Source: Macquaria australasica (taxonomy: Eukaryota; Chordata; Actinopteri; Centrarchiformes; Percichthyidae). From it: a stretch of 64,000 nucleotides of DNA. The stretch is taken from assembly GCA_005408345.1 (NCBI GenBank), contig SEMN01000162.1, positions 788,481 to 852,480 of the forward strand, read 5' to 3'. Below the pieces are notes generated by a model. It ran no database searches, was not told the DNA's origin, and saw nothing but the letters and a program-made list of their open reading frames with translations. Within the stretch, counting starts at the first letter, position 1, and each line of letters starts with the position of its first letter. The position numbers were made by a program, and so were the translations under genes. This document shows positions 11,679-23,457 of the stretch, piece by piece.

Positions 11679-14221
11679 AGACACAAACACACTGATATAC
11701 ATACACGCACACAAACTGGCACAATGCTATATATCATGTCACACAACATGTGCCCCCTGCTCATTGCCCTTTACTGTTCGTTTCCTTCACATGATGTCCG
11801 ACCTTTCTCACATTAGTGGAACCAGTAAGTCAGTTATCTGATTTATGGTAAGGGTACTGCTGAGTGTAACACAAGTCTCTTTGTGTAATGCAATGGGATG
11901 CATCCAGATTTTACTTGCATGTGAGACAATACCCCCTGGATTCAGTAGCTATATGGACCCTAGTAATGACTGATAACTAAGCTCATCTGCTCACACGTGA
12001 AAGCAGTTACTTCCTTTTCACCACTCCTCCACACAAAACTAAAGCTTGGCATTTTATTGTTGCTGGTTGTCAAGGGAATGCGTCCCTCACAGTATGACTG
12101 TTGGAAAATTAGATTTCTGCTGATTTGTCTCATCAGTTCAAGTCATCCACACAATGTTGGCCGTCTATATTCAACCTGAGGACGGCTTCAGGTTCTGCAA
12201 GGATACTGGTCTTGTGATTCCAATAGCTCAATTAATGAATACAAGCAGTACTAACAGTACTACTACTACATATCGCATAATACACATTTTCAGGACATTT
12301 GTCTTATTTTCCGTAAGATTCAAATGATCAGATTTTATGGACATTTAAATTGTTTTTAATCATTCTGTTAAACCAAGCAAAAGGAACAAAGCACAATCTA
12401 TTTCTCTGACTTTAAAGCGTCAGTTCACCCAAAATGACATAAACACATTTTATCATTTAACCCCAGTGGTGTCAAGCCATGCAGAACATTTCTGTTTTAT
12501 CTGCTGAAGTTTTGAGATATCTGTCTCTGAGATTTCTGTCATTGCCCCAATACAATCGAGGTGCATTAAATGGAAAAAAAACAAACTTTGACAGCAACAT
12601 TTCTTTCCAGAAACAAAATCCCAATTACTCGAGATAAGCTACAGAAATGGCTGCCAACAGTTTACATTTGCTGTGGGAGGAAAACTTGGTTGGACTACAA
12701 AAACAAGGGTTTGTCTATAATATAGAAGCAGTGACTCCAATTAAGCAATTACGTTTCTTGCCTCCCCTCACTCTCTCTCTCTCTCTAAATGATCTCCCTG
12801 TCTCACTCTGTCTCTTCCCTGTTTGTTCATGTGTTTCATATACAATTGCATGTCTGTTAACTTCACCAAAGCACCATCAGCATAGTAGTAGGTGCCTCAA
12901 ATGACTCTCCCTCCTTCTCTCTCATGCATGTCCTATTGGAGCATGTTGTAAACACTTTCAGAAGTGAATCCAATTTGAAATAAAAGTTTTTATGTACCTC
13001 AGTGACCACAAATGTCAAAACTCCGGTTCAGAACAGCAGCTGTTACACTAACTGCTAAACTGCTTAAACCTGCTTGTGACACACTCTATATGTCAAAAGT
13101 AAAATTACTGGCTGACTCAGTTCCTCTGTGTTCTGAGAATGGACACTGTATGTTCTTTAGAAAACCTTAACTTGGGTCATGGCCCTTAGATAACTGGAAC
13201 CTGCAGTCAAGGCGAAAAAGCTACAAACGAATGATCTATTTGTAACAACTGTGTGACAGAAAATTACTCACTTGGTGTCTTATTCCTTTAATTTTGGTTT
13301 AAATGAAACAATAAGGCACAAGGTATTTAAATGTTAGGCTCTATCAATTAGAACCATTACACCCACCAGTGGTGTGTAAAGTACCTGAAAGCCACACTTG
13401 AGTAAAAGTACAAGTACCTCATCAGAAAACGACTTAGGTAGAAGTTAAAGTCACCTGTTGTAATATTATTGAGTAAAAGTTTTAAAGTATCTGATATTTA
13501 CTGTACTTAAGTATCAAAAGTAATTTTCTGATATTAAATGTACTTAAGTATTGAAAGTAAAAATACAAGTAAATGCTGTTAATAAAAAAGCAAGCAGTCA
13601 GAATGTTTTGAATTATGACGTTTATTCTTTTAAGTACACCACCTTAAAAATGGAGCGTACATTAACTTGAACCTCACTGTACTTGAACTTGCACTTCACT
13701 TGAAATTCACAACTTAAAGAATTTAAAGAACAAAATCCTTTGCTTTTCCTTCCCTCCCATTCCTTTATTCGTCCTTTATTCGTCTGAAATTCAAACTTAA
13801 CCACGCTTTGAGAGCACTTGTTTGCACTTGCGCATTAACGTGATTAACCAGCGATATATCTTGCAGGATAGCTTGCCAAACCTGCTTGCCTGCAGTCTGT
13901 GTTCCAACATCATTAGGCTACCAAATTTCTTCCGATTTTAATTTGTAGTAATGATGTAACGAAGATGCTTACGGGAAATGCATCGGAGTAAAAGTACACA
14001 TTTTATTTAGAAAATGTAGTGGAGTAAAGGTGAAAGTTGACAGAAATATAAAAACTCAAGTAAAGTACTGATACTTCCAAAAAATACTGTAATACTGTAA
14101 CGAAGTAACATTACACCACTGACACCCATAAACAGTCCTTAAAACTGTTCCTTGTCAAAAACATGCTGCAGACAACACTTGATCATGTGAAAACACATTA
14201 AACACAGATCTATGTTATTCC
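11679..14221. repeat. Tandem segmental unit 1 (about 2.54 kb)
   Basis: First of three head-to-tail units. Each begins near cagacaaaaacacactgata and ends near ctatgttattcca. Landmarks recur at a spacing of 2543 bp to unit 2 on the left side of the unit. The 60-codon frames at 11997, 14540 and 17780 are identical translations, and the long stretches between them differ by only a few bases. None of the short open frames looks like a real gene. The unit contains a complete hAT MITE in its right third. Confidence 0.95.
13367..14121. mobile_element. hAT MITE in unit 1
   Basis: A 755-bp element running from CAGTGGTGTGTAAAGTAC to GTAACATTACACCACTG, so the termini are inverted CAGTGGTGTAA-like. The flanks are acacccac on the left and acacccat on the right, an 8-bp duplication with one change. 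It is non-coding. The same element sits at the same place in units 2 and 3, so it inserted before the tandem duplication. Confidence 0.85.
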
Positions 14222-15213
14222 AGACAAAAACACACTGATATACATACACGCACACAAACTGGCACAATGCTATATATCATGTCACACAACATGTGCCCAC
14301 TGCTCATTGCCCTTTACTGTTCGTTTTCTTCACATGATGTCCGACCTTTCTCACATTAGTGGAACCAGTAAGTCAGTTATCTGATTTATGGTAAGGGTAC
14401 TGCTGAGTGTAACACAAGTCTCTTTGTGTAATGCAATGGGATGCATCCAGATTTTACTTGCATGTGAGACAATACCCCCTGGATTCAGTAGCTATATGGA
14501 CCCTAGTAATGACTGATAACTAAGCTCATCTGCTCACACGTGAAAGCAGTTACTTCCTTTTCACCACTCCTCCACACAAAACTAAAGCTTGGCATTTTAT
14601 TGTTGCTGGTTGTCAAGGGAATGCGTCCCTCACAGTATGACTGTTGGAAAATTAGATTTCTGCTGATTTGTCTCATCAGTTCAAGTCATCCACACAATGT
14701 TGGCCGTCTATATTCAACCTGAGGACGGCTTCAGGTTCTGCAAGGATACTGGTCTTGTGATTCCAATAGCTCAATTAATGAATACAAGCAGTACTAACAG
14801 TACTACTACTACATATCGCATAATACACATTTTCAGGACATTTGTCTTATTTTCCGTAAGATTCAAATGATCAGATTTTATGGACATTTAAATTGTTTTT
14901 AATCATTCTGTTAAACCAAGCAAAAGGAACAAAGCACAATCTATTTCTCTGACTTTAAAGCGTCAGTTCACCCAAAATGACATAAACACATTTTATCATT
15001 TAACCCCAGTGGTGTCAAGCCATGCAGAACATTTCTGTTTTATCTGCTGAAGTTTTGAGATATCTGTCTCTGAGATTTCTGTCATTGCCCCAATACAATC
15101 GAGGTGCATTAAATGGAAAAAAAACAAACTTTGACAGCAACATTTCTTTCCAGAAACAAAATCCCAATTACTCGAGATAAGCTACAGAAATGGCTGCCAA
15201 CAGTTTACATTTG

Positions 15214-15920
15214 AGAAAACTTTATACCAATAGTCTCTGATAGTCTATGAAAACTGTTCACAGTGAGGTCTGTGGATTAACATGAGCTAACGGGACATTG
15301 TTTTTGGAAAAGCACTGCTGTTCAAAATGTCAATATGCAATATTGATTGATCTCAGGATTCATTGTGCTCTCTTTTTTCAATTTTCATTTCATTTCTCCA
15401 CTTTTTCTGCACTTTTTTCTGCATTTTTTTTGTATAAAAGAGAATTACTCCCCAATGAAAGAGCATTACTGTTTATAATAATAGAGACAGCAATACTAAT
15501 ACATTATTTCTGTTCATGACTTTATTATTTTGAGGATTTTAGACATATTTCTACTCCCATTTTAAAACTATTCTAAAGATGATAAATCACCCCAAAAACT
15601 GCCAAAAAGCAATCAGACTTTTTTTTTTTTTTTTCATTTTGGTCTTTAATCTAGTTATATATCCCAAGAAAGGATTATTATTCCCTTTTTTTTTTACTAC
15701 AGTACAAAAAGACTTATCAAGGTTCAGACTTATCATTGAGCTATCCTTGAGTACTGACACACATACTTCACATATAAGTGCATCCTTATAAATCCATCAT
15801 CTCTTTTCTACATTATTCACACATATTTTGCATTTCGGGAAAAAATATCAGCTTACCTCAATTTGGAAATTTCTCTAAGATCTGACCAGTTGGTAGGATG
15901 GCAGAGCAGACAGTGGGAGG
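15214..15920. mobile_element. Unit-2-specific insertion of about 700 bp, unclassified
   Basis: Units 1 and 3 read tttacatttg-ctgtgggagg here. Unit 2 reads tttacatttg, then about 700 bp of novel T-rich DNA, then cagtgggagg. The insert holds T-runs of 17 and 10 and no coding signal I recognise. I did not find clean terminal inverted repeats or a target duplication. It could be a non-autonomous element or the product of conversion from another locus. Confidence 0.6.
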
Positions 15921-16606
15921 TAAACTTGGTTGGACTACAAAAACAAGGGTTTGTCTATAATATAGAAGCAGTGACTCCAATTAAGCAATTACGTTTCTTG
16001 CCTCCCCTCACTCTCTCTCTCTCTCTAAATGATCTCCCTGTCTCACTCTGTCTCTTCCCTGTTTGTTCATGTGTTTCATATACAATTGCATGTCTGTTAA
16101 CTTCACCAAAGCACCATCAGCATAGTAGTAGGTGCCTCAAATGACTCTCCCTCCTTCTCTCTCATGCATGTCCTATTGGAGCATGTTGTAAACACTTTCA
16201 GAAGTGAATCCAATTTGAAATAAAAGTTTTTATGTACCTCAGTGACCACAAATGTCAAAACTCCGGTTCAGAACAGCAGCTGTTACACTAACTGCTAAAC
16301 TGCTTAAACCTGCTTGTGACACACTCTATATGTCAAAAGTAAAATTACTGGCTGACTCAGTTCCTCTGTGTTCTGAGAATGGACACTGTATGTTCTTTAG
16401 AAAACCTTAACTTGGGTCATGGCCCTTAGATAACTGGAACCTGCAGTCAAGGCGAAAAAGCTACAAACGAATGATCTATTTGTAACAACTGTGTGACAGA
16501 AAATTACTCACTTGGTGTCTTATTCCTTTAATTTTGGTTTAAATGAAACAATAAGGCACAAGGTATTTAAATGTTAGGCTCTATCAATTAGAACCATTAC
16601 ACCCAC

Positions 16607-17361
16607 CAGTGGTGTGTAAAGTACCTGAAAGCCACACTTGAGTAAAAGTACAAGTACCTCATCAGAAAACGACTTAGGTAGAAGTTAAAGTCACCTGTTG
16701 TAATATTATTGAGTAAAAGTTTTAAAGTATCTGATATTTACTGTACTTAAGTATCAAAAGTAATTTTCTGATATTAAATGTACTTAAGTATTGAAAGTAA
16801 AAATACAAGTAAATGCTGTTAATAAAAAAGCAAGCAGTCAGAATGTTTTGAATTATGACGTTTATTCTTTTAAGTACACCACCTTAAAAATGGAGCGTAC
16901 ATTAACTTGAACCTCACTGTACTTGAACTTGCACTTCACTTGAAATTCACAACTTAAAGAATTTAAAGAACAAAATCCTTTGCTTTTCCTTCCCTCCCAT
17001 TCCTTTATTCGTCCTTTATTCGTCTGAAATTCAAACTTAACCACGCTTTGAGAGCACTTGTTTGCACTTGCGCATTAACGTGATTAACCAGCGATATATC
17101 TTGCAGGATAGCTTGCCAAACCTGCTTGCCTGCAGTCTGTGTTCCAACATCATTAGGCTACCAAATTTCTTCCGATTTTAATTTGTAGTAATGATGTAAC
17201 GAAGATGCTTACGGGAAATGCATCGGAGTAAAAGTACACATTTTATTTAGAAAATGTAGTGGAGTAAAGGTGAAAGTTGACAGAAATATAAAAACTCAAG
17301 TAAAGTACTGATACTTCCAAAAAATACTGTAATACTGTAACGAAGTAACATTACACCACTG
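16607..17361. mobile_element. hAT MITE in unit 2
   Basis: Same 755-bp element as in unit 1. The flanks are acacccac on the left and acaccctt on the right, so the right target duplication copy has two changes here. Confidence 0.85.
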
Positions 17362-17461
17362 ACACCCTTAAACAGTCCTTAAAACTGTTCCTTGTCAAAA
17401 ACATGCTGCAGACAACACTTGATCATGTGAAAACACATTAAACACAGATCTATGTTATTCC

Positions 17462-20003
17462 AGACAAAAACACACTGATATACATACACGCACACAAACT
17501 GGCACAATGCTATATATCATGTCACACAACATGTGCCCCCTGCTCATTGCCCTTTACTGTTCGTTTCCTTCACATGATGTCCGACCTTTCTCACATTAGT
17601 GGAACCAGTAAGTCAGTTATCTGATTTATGGTAAGGGTACTGCTGAGTGTAACACAAGTCTCTTTGTGTAATGCAATGGAATGCATCCAGATTTTACTTG
17701 CATGTGAGACAATACCCCCTGGATTCAGTAGCTATATGGACCCTAGTAATGACTGATAACTAAGCTCATCTGCTCACACGTGAAAGCAGTTACTTCCTTT
17801 TCACCACTCCTCCACACAAAACTAAAGCTTGGCATTTTATTGTTGCTGGTTGTCAAGGGAATGCGTCCCTCACAGTATGACTGTTGGAAAATTAGATTTC
17901 TGCTGATTTGTCTCATCAGTTCAAGTCATCCACACAATGTTGGCCGTCTATATTCAACCTGAGGACGGCTTCAGGTTCTGCAAGGATACTGGTCTTGTGA
18001 TTCCAATAGCTCAATTAATGAATACAAGCAGTACTAACAGTACTACTACTACATATCGCATAATACACATTTTCAGGACATTTGTCTTATTTTCCGTAAG
18101 ATTCAAATGATCAGATTTTATGGACATTTAAATTGTTTTTAATCATTCTGTTAAACCAAGCAAAAGGAACAAAGCACAATCTATTTCTCTGACTTTAAAG
18201 CGTCAGTTCACCCAAAATGACATAAACACATTTTATCATTTAACCCCAGTGGTGTCAAGCCATGCAGAATTTCTGTTTTATCTGCTGAAGTTTTGAGATA
18301 TCTGTCTCTGAGATTTCTGTCATTGCCCCAATACAATCGAGGTGCATTAAATGGAAAAAAAACAAACTTTGACAGCAACATTTCTTTCCAGAAACAAAAT
18401 CCCAATTACTCGAGATAAGCTACAGAAATGGCTGCCAACAGTTTACATTTGCTGTGGGAGGAAAACTTGGTTGGACTACAAAAACAAGGGTTTGTCTATA
18501 ATATAGAAGCAGTGACTCCAATTAAGCAATTACGTTTCTTGCCTCCCCTCACTCTCTCTCTCTCTCTAAATGATCTCCCTGTCTCACTCTGTCTCTTCCC
18601 TGTTTGTTCATGTGTTTCATATACAATTGCATGTCTGTTAACTTCACCAAAGCACCATCAGCATAGTAGTAGGTGCCTCAAATGACTCTCCCTCCTTCTC
18701 TCTCATGCATGTCCTATTGGAGCATGTTGTAAACACTTTCAGAAGTGAATCCAATTTGAAATAAAAGTTTTTATATACCTCAGTGACCACAAATGTCAAA
18801 ACTCCGGTTCAGAACAGCAGCTGTTACACTAACTGCTAAATTGCTTAAACCTGCTTGCGACACACTCTATATTTCAAAAGTAAAATTACTGGCTGACTCA
18901 GTTCCTCTGTGTTCTGAGAATGGACACTGTATGTTCTTTAGAAAACCTTAACTTGGGTCATGGCCCTTAGATAACTGGAACCTGCAGTCAAGGCGAAAAA
19001 GCTACAAACGAATGATCTATTTGTAACAACTGTGTGACAGAAAATTACTTACTTGGTGTCTTATTCCTTTAATTTTGGTTTAAATGAAACAATAAGGCAC
19101 AAGGTATTTAAATGTTAGGCTCTATCAATTAGAACCATTACACCCACCAGCGGTGTGTAAAGTACCTGAAAGCCACACTTGAGTAAAAGTACAAGTACCT
19201 CATCAGAAAACGACTTAGGTAGAAGTTAAAGTCACCTGTTGTAATATTATTGAGTAAAAGTTTTAAAGTATCTGATATTTACTGTACTTAAGTATCAAAA
19301 GTAATTTTCTGATATTAAATGTACTTAAGTATTGAAAGTAAAAATACAAGTAAATGCTGTTAATAAAAAAGCAAGCAGTCAGAATTTTTTGAATTATGAC
19401 GTTTATTCTTTTAAGTACGCCACCTTAAAAATGGAGCGTACATTAACTTGAACCTCACTGTACTTGAACTTGCACTTCACTTGAAATTCACAACTTAAAG
19501 AATTTAAAGAACAAAATCCTTTGCTTTTCCTTCCCTCCCATTCCTTTATTCGTCCTTTATTCGTCTGAAATTCAAACTTAACCACGCTTTGAGAGCACTT
19601 GTTTGCACTTGCGCATTAACGTGATTAACCAGCGATATATCTTGCAGGATAGCTTGCCAAACCTGCTTGCCTGCAGTCTGTGTTCCAACATCATTAGGCT
19701 ACCAAATTTCTTCCGATTTTAATTTGTAGTAATGATGTAACGAAGATGCTTACGGGAAATGCATCGGAGTAAAAGTACACATTTTATTTAGAAAATGTAG
19801 TGGAGTAAAGGTGAAAGTTGACAGAAATATAAAAACTCAAGTAAAGTACTGATACTTCCAAAAAATACTGTAATACTGTAACGAAGTAACATTACACCAC
19901 TGACACCCACAAACAGTCCTTAAAACTGTTCCTTGTCAAAAACATGCTGCAGACAACACTTGATCATGTGAAAACACATTAAACGCAGATCTATGTTATT
20001 CCA
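17462..20003. repeat. Tandem segmental unit 3 (about 2.54 kb)
   Basis: Third unit, without the 700-bp insertion. It has a 2-bp deletion near 18268 and a scatter of single-base differences, slightly more than between units 1 and 2. It ends at ttattcca, where the sequence changes to unique DNA. Confidence 0.95.
19148..19902. mobile_element. hAT MITE in unit 3, perfect target duplication
   Basis: The same element. Here both flanks read acacccac (19140-19147 and 19903-19910), so this unit keeps the original 8-bp target duplication that units 1 and 2 have lost by mutation on the right side. Confidence 0.88.
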
Positions 20004-21395
20004 TGTCAGTCTCGTCAAGTTGCTGGAATGGATAATGAATAAGCCGCTGGCTGATAAGAGAGGTCAGCATGTAGAGGTGATTTACTGTGCGGAGCTAATG
20101 TGAAACTGAAAGTTAGAGGAAAGTTTCATTTTTACTCATTTCATTGCAAGTTCTGTTCATTTCCAAGAGGCTCCCTTTAGAAGAACAGGACTATTTTTAC
20201 AGCTCCATGTTGAATCAGCTATCTAATCAGTCCCTGAAACCAACAATCTGTACAATGATTTACATACTGATATATGTGGCAGCTTTAGACAGAACCAGTG
20301 ATTAAACCACAAGTAACAGCCTTTGGTTCATTATATTCAAAATACTAAGGCAGACATTTTGACTATTTTCCCTACACAGTGGTAATTAGTAACATTTATA
20401 GTAACTCTTTTCCACTCAGATGCACCTGTGCAAGTTATAGGGTGCTGCAGGAATGAGTCCTAAAACCCGGAAATGAGTTAGCATTTTTTCACTTCTGTTT
20501 CCCTCGTCTCGAAGTCAGTGGGTTTCTTGAATGGGTTTTGGTGGTTAGATGCCTGAAATAAGGTCTGTGGTTAACACAAGCTTAAGAGATTTTCACGTTT
20601 TGTCCTACAATATAATATGCATCAGTAAATACCCCACTCGTAAATTTAGAAGCTTTTATGTGTCTTAAAAAAGGCGGTTGCTAACAAGTGGCTAAATGAG
20701 ACTACAGACGTTAAATGTCATCACGCCAAACACGGAAACTCATCTACTCACTCGTCCACGTTTACAAGTTGGAAGCTTAGTGGTGGTGACGTTGAAGTCA
20801 TGCGACTGTGGTATAGTTTTGTTTATAGCCTAACGTTTGCTTTTTACTTCTGGCAATTGCATTTACACTTCAAAAATCATAAAAGTGGAGGTTATCTTGC
20901 TGAACAAAATGTGTTCCTATCATAAACTGTTGTTTGCCACAGAGCTTATTTTCTGCAATAATCCAAAATCCAATGGAAAACTCCCACTGGCTTGACATGT
21001 ATATTGTATATTTTCCCAATCACGTGTGTCTATGCTATTCATATTGCTTGTGGAAACATTTTGTTGGCTATTTGTTGGATAGACAACAAATTTTAATATT
21101 AATAATAATAATTATACACACACACACACGTATGTATGTATATATATATATATTTACAAATATATACTGTATAATCAACTACCCAACAGTAAGACCTTTG
21201 TTTCAGCTATAGAGTTTCTCAGAAACACTGTGGAAAGCTCCTGCTGAGGCTGCACTGTACAGAAACTGACGGATGAGCAAGGGGCTGATTTACAAGAAAG
21301 GCACATGATTATGGGTAAATCATCCATATTTCACAACTTTCAGTTTTATTTTTGACTTTTCTTCTTGGGGTTGGGGGGTGGAGGGGAAGCTACGT
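20004..21395. other. Spacer right part, no gene seen
   Basis: Single-copy AT-rich DNA between tandem unit 3 and the candidate promoter of copy B. It carries a simple (AC)n/(TA)n tract at about 21115-21155. Short open frames here have no recognisable product. Confidence 0.5.
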
Positions 21396-21496
21396 GATCT
21401 GTATATAAAGGCTGGTATTAATATTAGAGATTGTACACAAGGTAGCCACATCTACCAGGCATCAGGCAAAGCACAGAGACACAAAAAGAAAAAAGT
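21396..21496 (+). promoter_or_regulatory. Candidate TATA promoter and non-coding first exon of copy B
   Basis: A clear TATA box, tatataaag, lies at 21402-21410. About 85 bases later a good donor, aaaaaa/gtaagt, occurs at 21495. The first downstream acceptor next to a real start codon is tatcaacag at 23448-23456, one base before the ATG of copy B at 23458. This fits a short 5' UTR exon and an intron of about 2 kb. It is inference from spacing and splice signals only. Confidence 0.35.
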
Positions 21497-21587
21497 AAGT
21501 TTATTTCTATTGTTTAGACTTATTGTTTTTTTCTTTTTTTCCCTATGTTTTAAGTAGTCTTTGCTTTTGTTTTTCTGTGAAATACTA

Positions 21588-21591
<4 letters not shown>

Positions 21592-21640
<49 letters not shown>
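21592..21640. repeat. (GT)n microsatellite
   Basis: About 24 GT units followed by a short TA-rich tract. Confidence 0.95.
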
Positions 21641-21648
<8 letters not shown>

Positions 21649-21983
21649 CTGTATGTTATTATTATTATCAGTATTATTACACTGATCTACAGTTATATTA
21701 GTACATTATTTGCACTAAAGCGAGAGCTGTGTTAAGAAGAGTTCAAACATTAACCCAAAAGTTTTACAAATTTAACTTTTAAACTGATCATGGAAGTTTA
21801 TACTCAGAAAAGTTTCTTTTTCACAACTTTTTACTTCATAGCCTAAGTGAGAAATGTTGTTAATGTGATATTATTATCATGTGTTCCCTCAGAAAAGTGT
21901 CACAGGTCACTGACTCATCAGTATCCCAATCAGTAAAAATAAATTTATATATATATATATATGTGTATACATATAATATATAC

Positions 21984-22048
21984 ACACAGAGACACAAAAA
22001 GAAAAAAGTAATTTTATTTCTATTGTTTAGACTTATTGTTTTTTCTAT
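21984..22048 (+). repeat. Local second copy of the candidate exon end and donor region
   Basis: The sequence cagagacacaaaaagaaaaa and the following 40 bases repeat 21474-21536. Here the donor-like gtaagt has become gtaatt, so the second copy has probably lost donor function. Confidence 0.7.
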
Positions 22049-23124
22049 TTTATGATTCAATCTTTGGTTGTTGTTTTTTTTGTCTAATAAGTCATAGGGC
22101 CTGGGAAGTGCTGGAATGACTTCTAATAAACTTGAAATGCAATGTAACAAATAAAATATACCATAGGCTAAGCACTTCATTTTAATTAATAAAAAAACCC
22201 AGATATTCATCTGTATCTTACAATATTTTTTATTCATTTTTTTCATTTCTGAACTTCATTTTTTGTAACTCTTTTTCTGAAGTTATTTCATTGTTTATTC
22301 TTTTCCATATTTATCTACTGAATTAGCCTGTTGGTTTGTTTATTTATGTCTCCCTTTCCAGATGACTGGAAATAAGTTCAGGAAATAGTTACCAAAAATG
22401 AAATTCAGTTCATGTGCACTCACAGTATGAGGACTGAAGGATGAGTGTCTAAGTACAAAAAGGAAGTTGGAGTCATTAACAGTTTTGTAGTAAAAACAAA
22501 TGTCCTCTCTGATGACTCTTCCTCCGTCCTTCTAACTGGATAGATCTTTGAGAAATGTCCATATTAAGGTGATTTATTTCATTGCTTGACCTAATGTCTA
22601 CAATAAACTAATATAACATAATTATACCAGTCAGACATTCAGATTAGGTACTGGAGAAATATAATATACAGCTTAATAATCAACACTGCAGTCAGTATAG
22701 TCCAGGGAGGGGTGTCTGACACAGAAGAAAAATCTGGATGTTCACCTCATTAACACAAAAAGAGACCTGTGTTACACTCTTCAGTGCCATAACCATACAT
22801 CAGATAATTGACTTAACGGCTGAACTTACTGTGTGTGAGAAAGAGACTGCAGAGAGAGAGAGAATGGTCAGGAATGGGCACCATGCCAGGAATACAAAGG
22901 GGGATGTGGACGGTGATATGGTGTTGAGATGTGTTTTGATATGATGTACTTCAGTAGGGTGGGATGTGGGGGGGTACCCCTGTTTCAGCACCACACATGT
23001 CGATAAAGCACCACCTTAACAATTAAGTGTGACGTGTATTTATTATTTTCTATGTTGATATGTTCCTGTATTTATTGGTTTCTATATTTATTGGTATTTA
23101 TTTAATTCCCAGGTGGAGTCAGAG

Positions 23125-23180
23125 CTTTAGGAGATTTGTCTATTTTGCTGATGATACCAAAATTGCTATAGCTAATTAGA
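23125..23180 (+). pseudogene. LINE reverse-transcriptase scrap (ADDT motif)
   Basis: One frame reads FVYFADDTKIAIAN, the catalytic YxDD-type box of non-LTR reverse transcriptases. No longer open frame surrounds it, so this is a decayed fragment. Confidence 0.6.
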
Positions 23181-23358
23181 AAGTAAGTAATTAAATGCAT
23201 GAAAATGTATAGTGACGCTAGACCGACAGTCTTGACCTTGTGTCAATCTTTGGTGCTGTGGACAAGAGTGCTCAGCCAATAGCTACCATGGTTAAGCACT
23301 TTCATTACAGGCTAACACAGTCAATAAAGTGAGTACCTTTTATTAACATGACACATCT

Positions 23359-23371
23359 GTGTGTGTGTGTG

Positions 23372-23405
<34 letters not shown>

Positions 23406-23435
23406 TCTCTCTCTCTCTCTCACTTTCTCTCACCC
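23359..23435. repeat. (TG)n/(TC)n compound microsatellite
   Basis: Alternating TG and TC runs just upstream of the start of copy B. It marks the 5' limit of homology: copy A and copy B share only about 25 bases before the ATG, and this tract is absent beside copy A. Confidence 0.9.
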
Positions 23436-23457
23436 ACGCCTCGTCCATATCAACAGG

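Larger units (their letters stand above)
14222..17461. repeat. Tandem segmental unit 2 (about 3.24 kb, with an insertion)
   Basis: Same unit as at 11679, but with about 700 bp of unrelated sequence in place of a short internal piece at about 15214-15920. Outside that block it matches unit 1 almost base for base. Confidence 0.95.

Noticed and set aside
12647..12904. 85-codon plus-strand frame repeated in the tandem units
   Set aside because: It crosses a CT microsatellite, has no recognisable domain and differs in unit 2 at its start because of the insertion.
13622..13804. 60-codon minus-strand frame repeated in the three tandem units
   Set aside because: It lies wholly within the non-coding hAT MITE; its conservation only reflects recent duplication.
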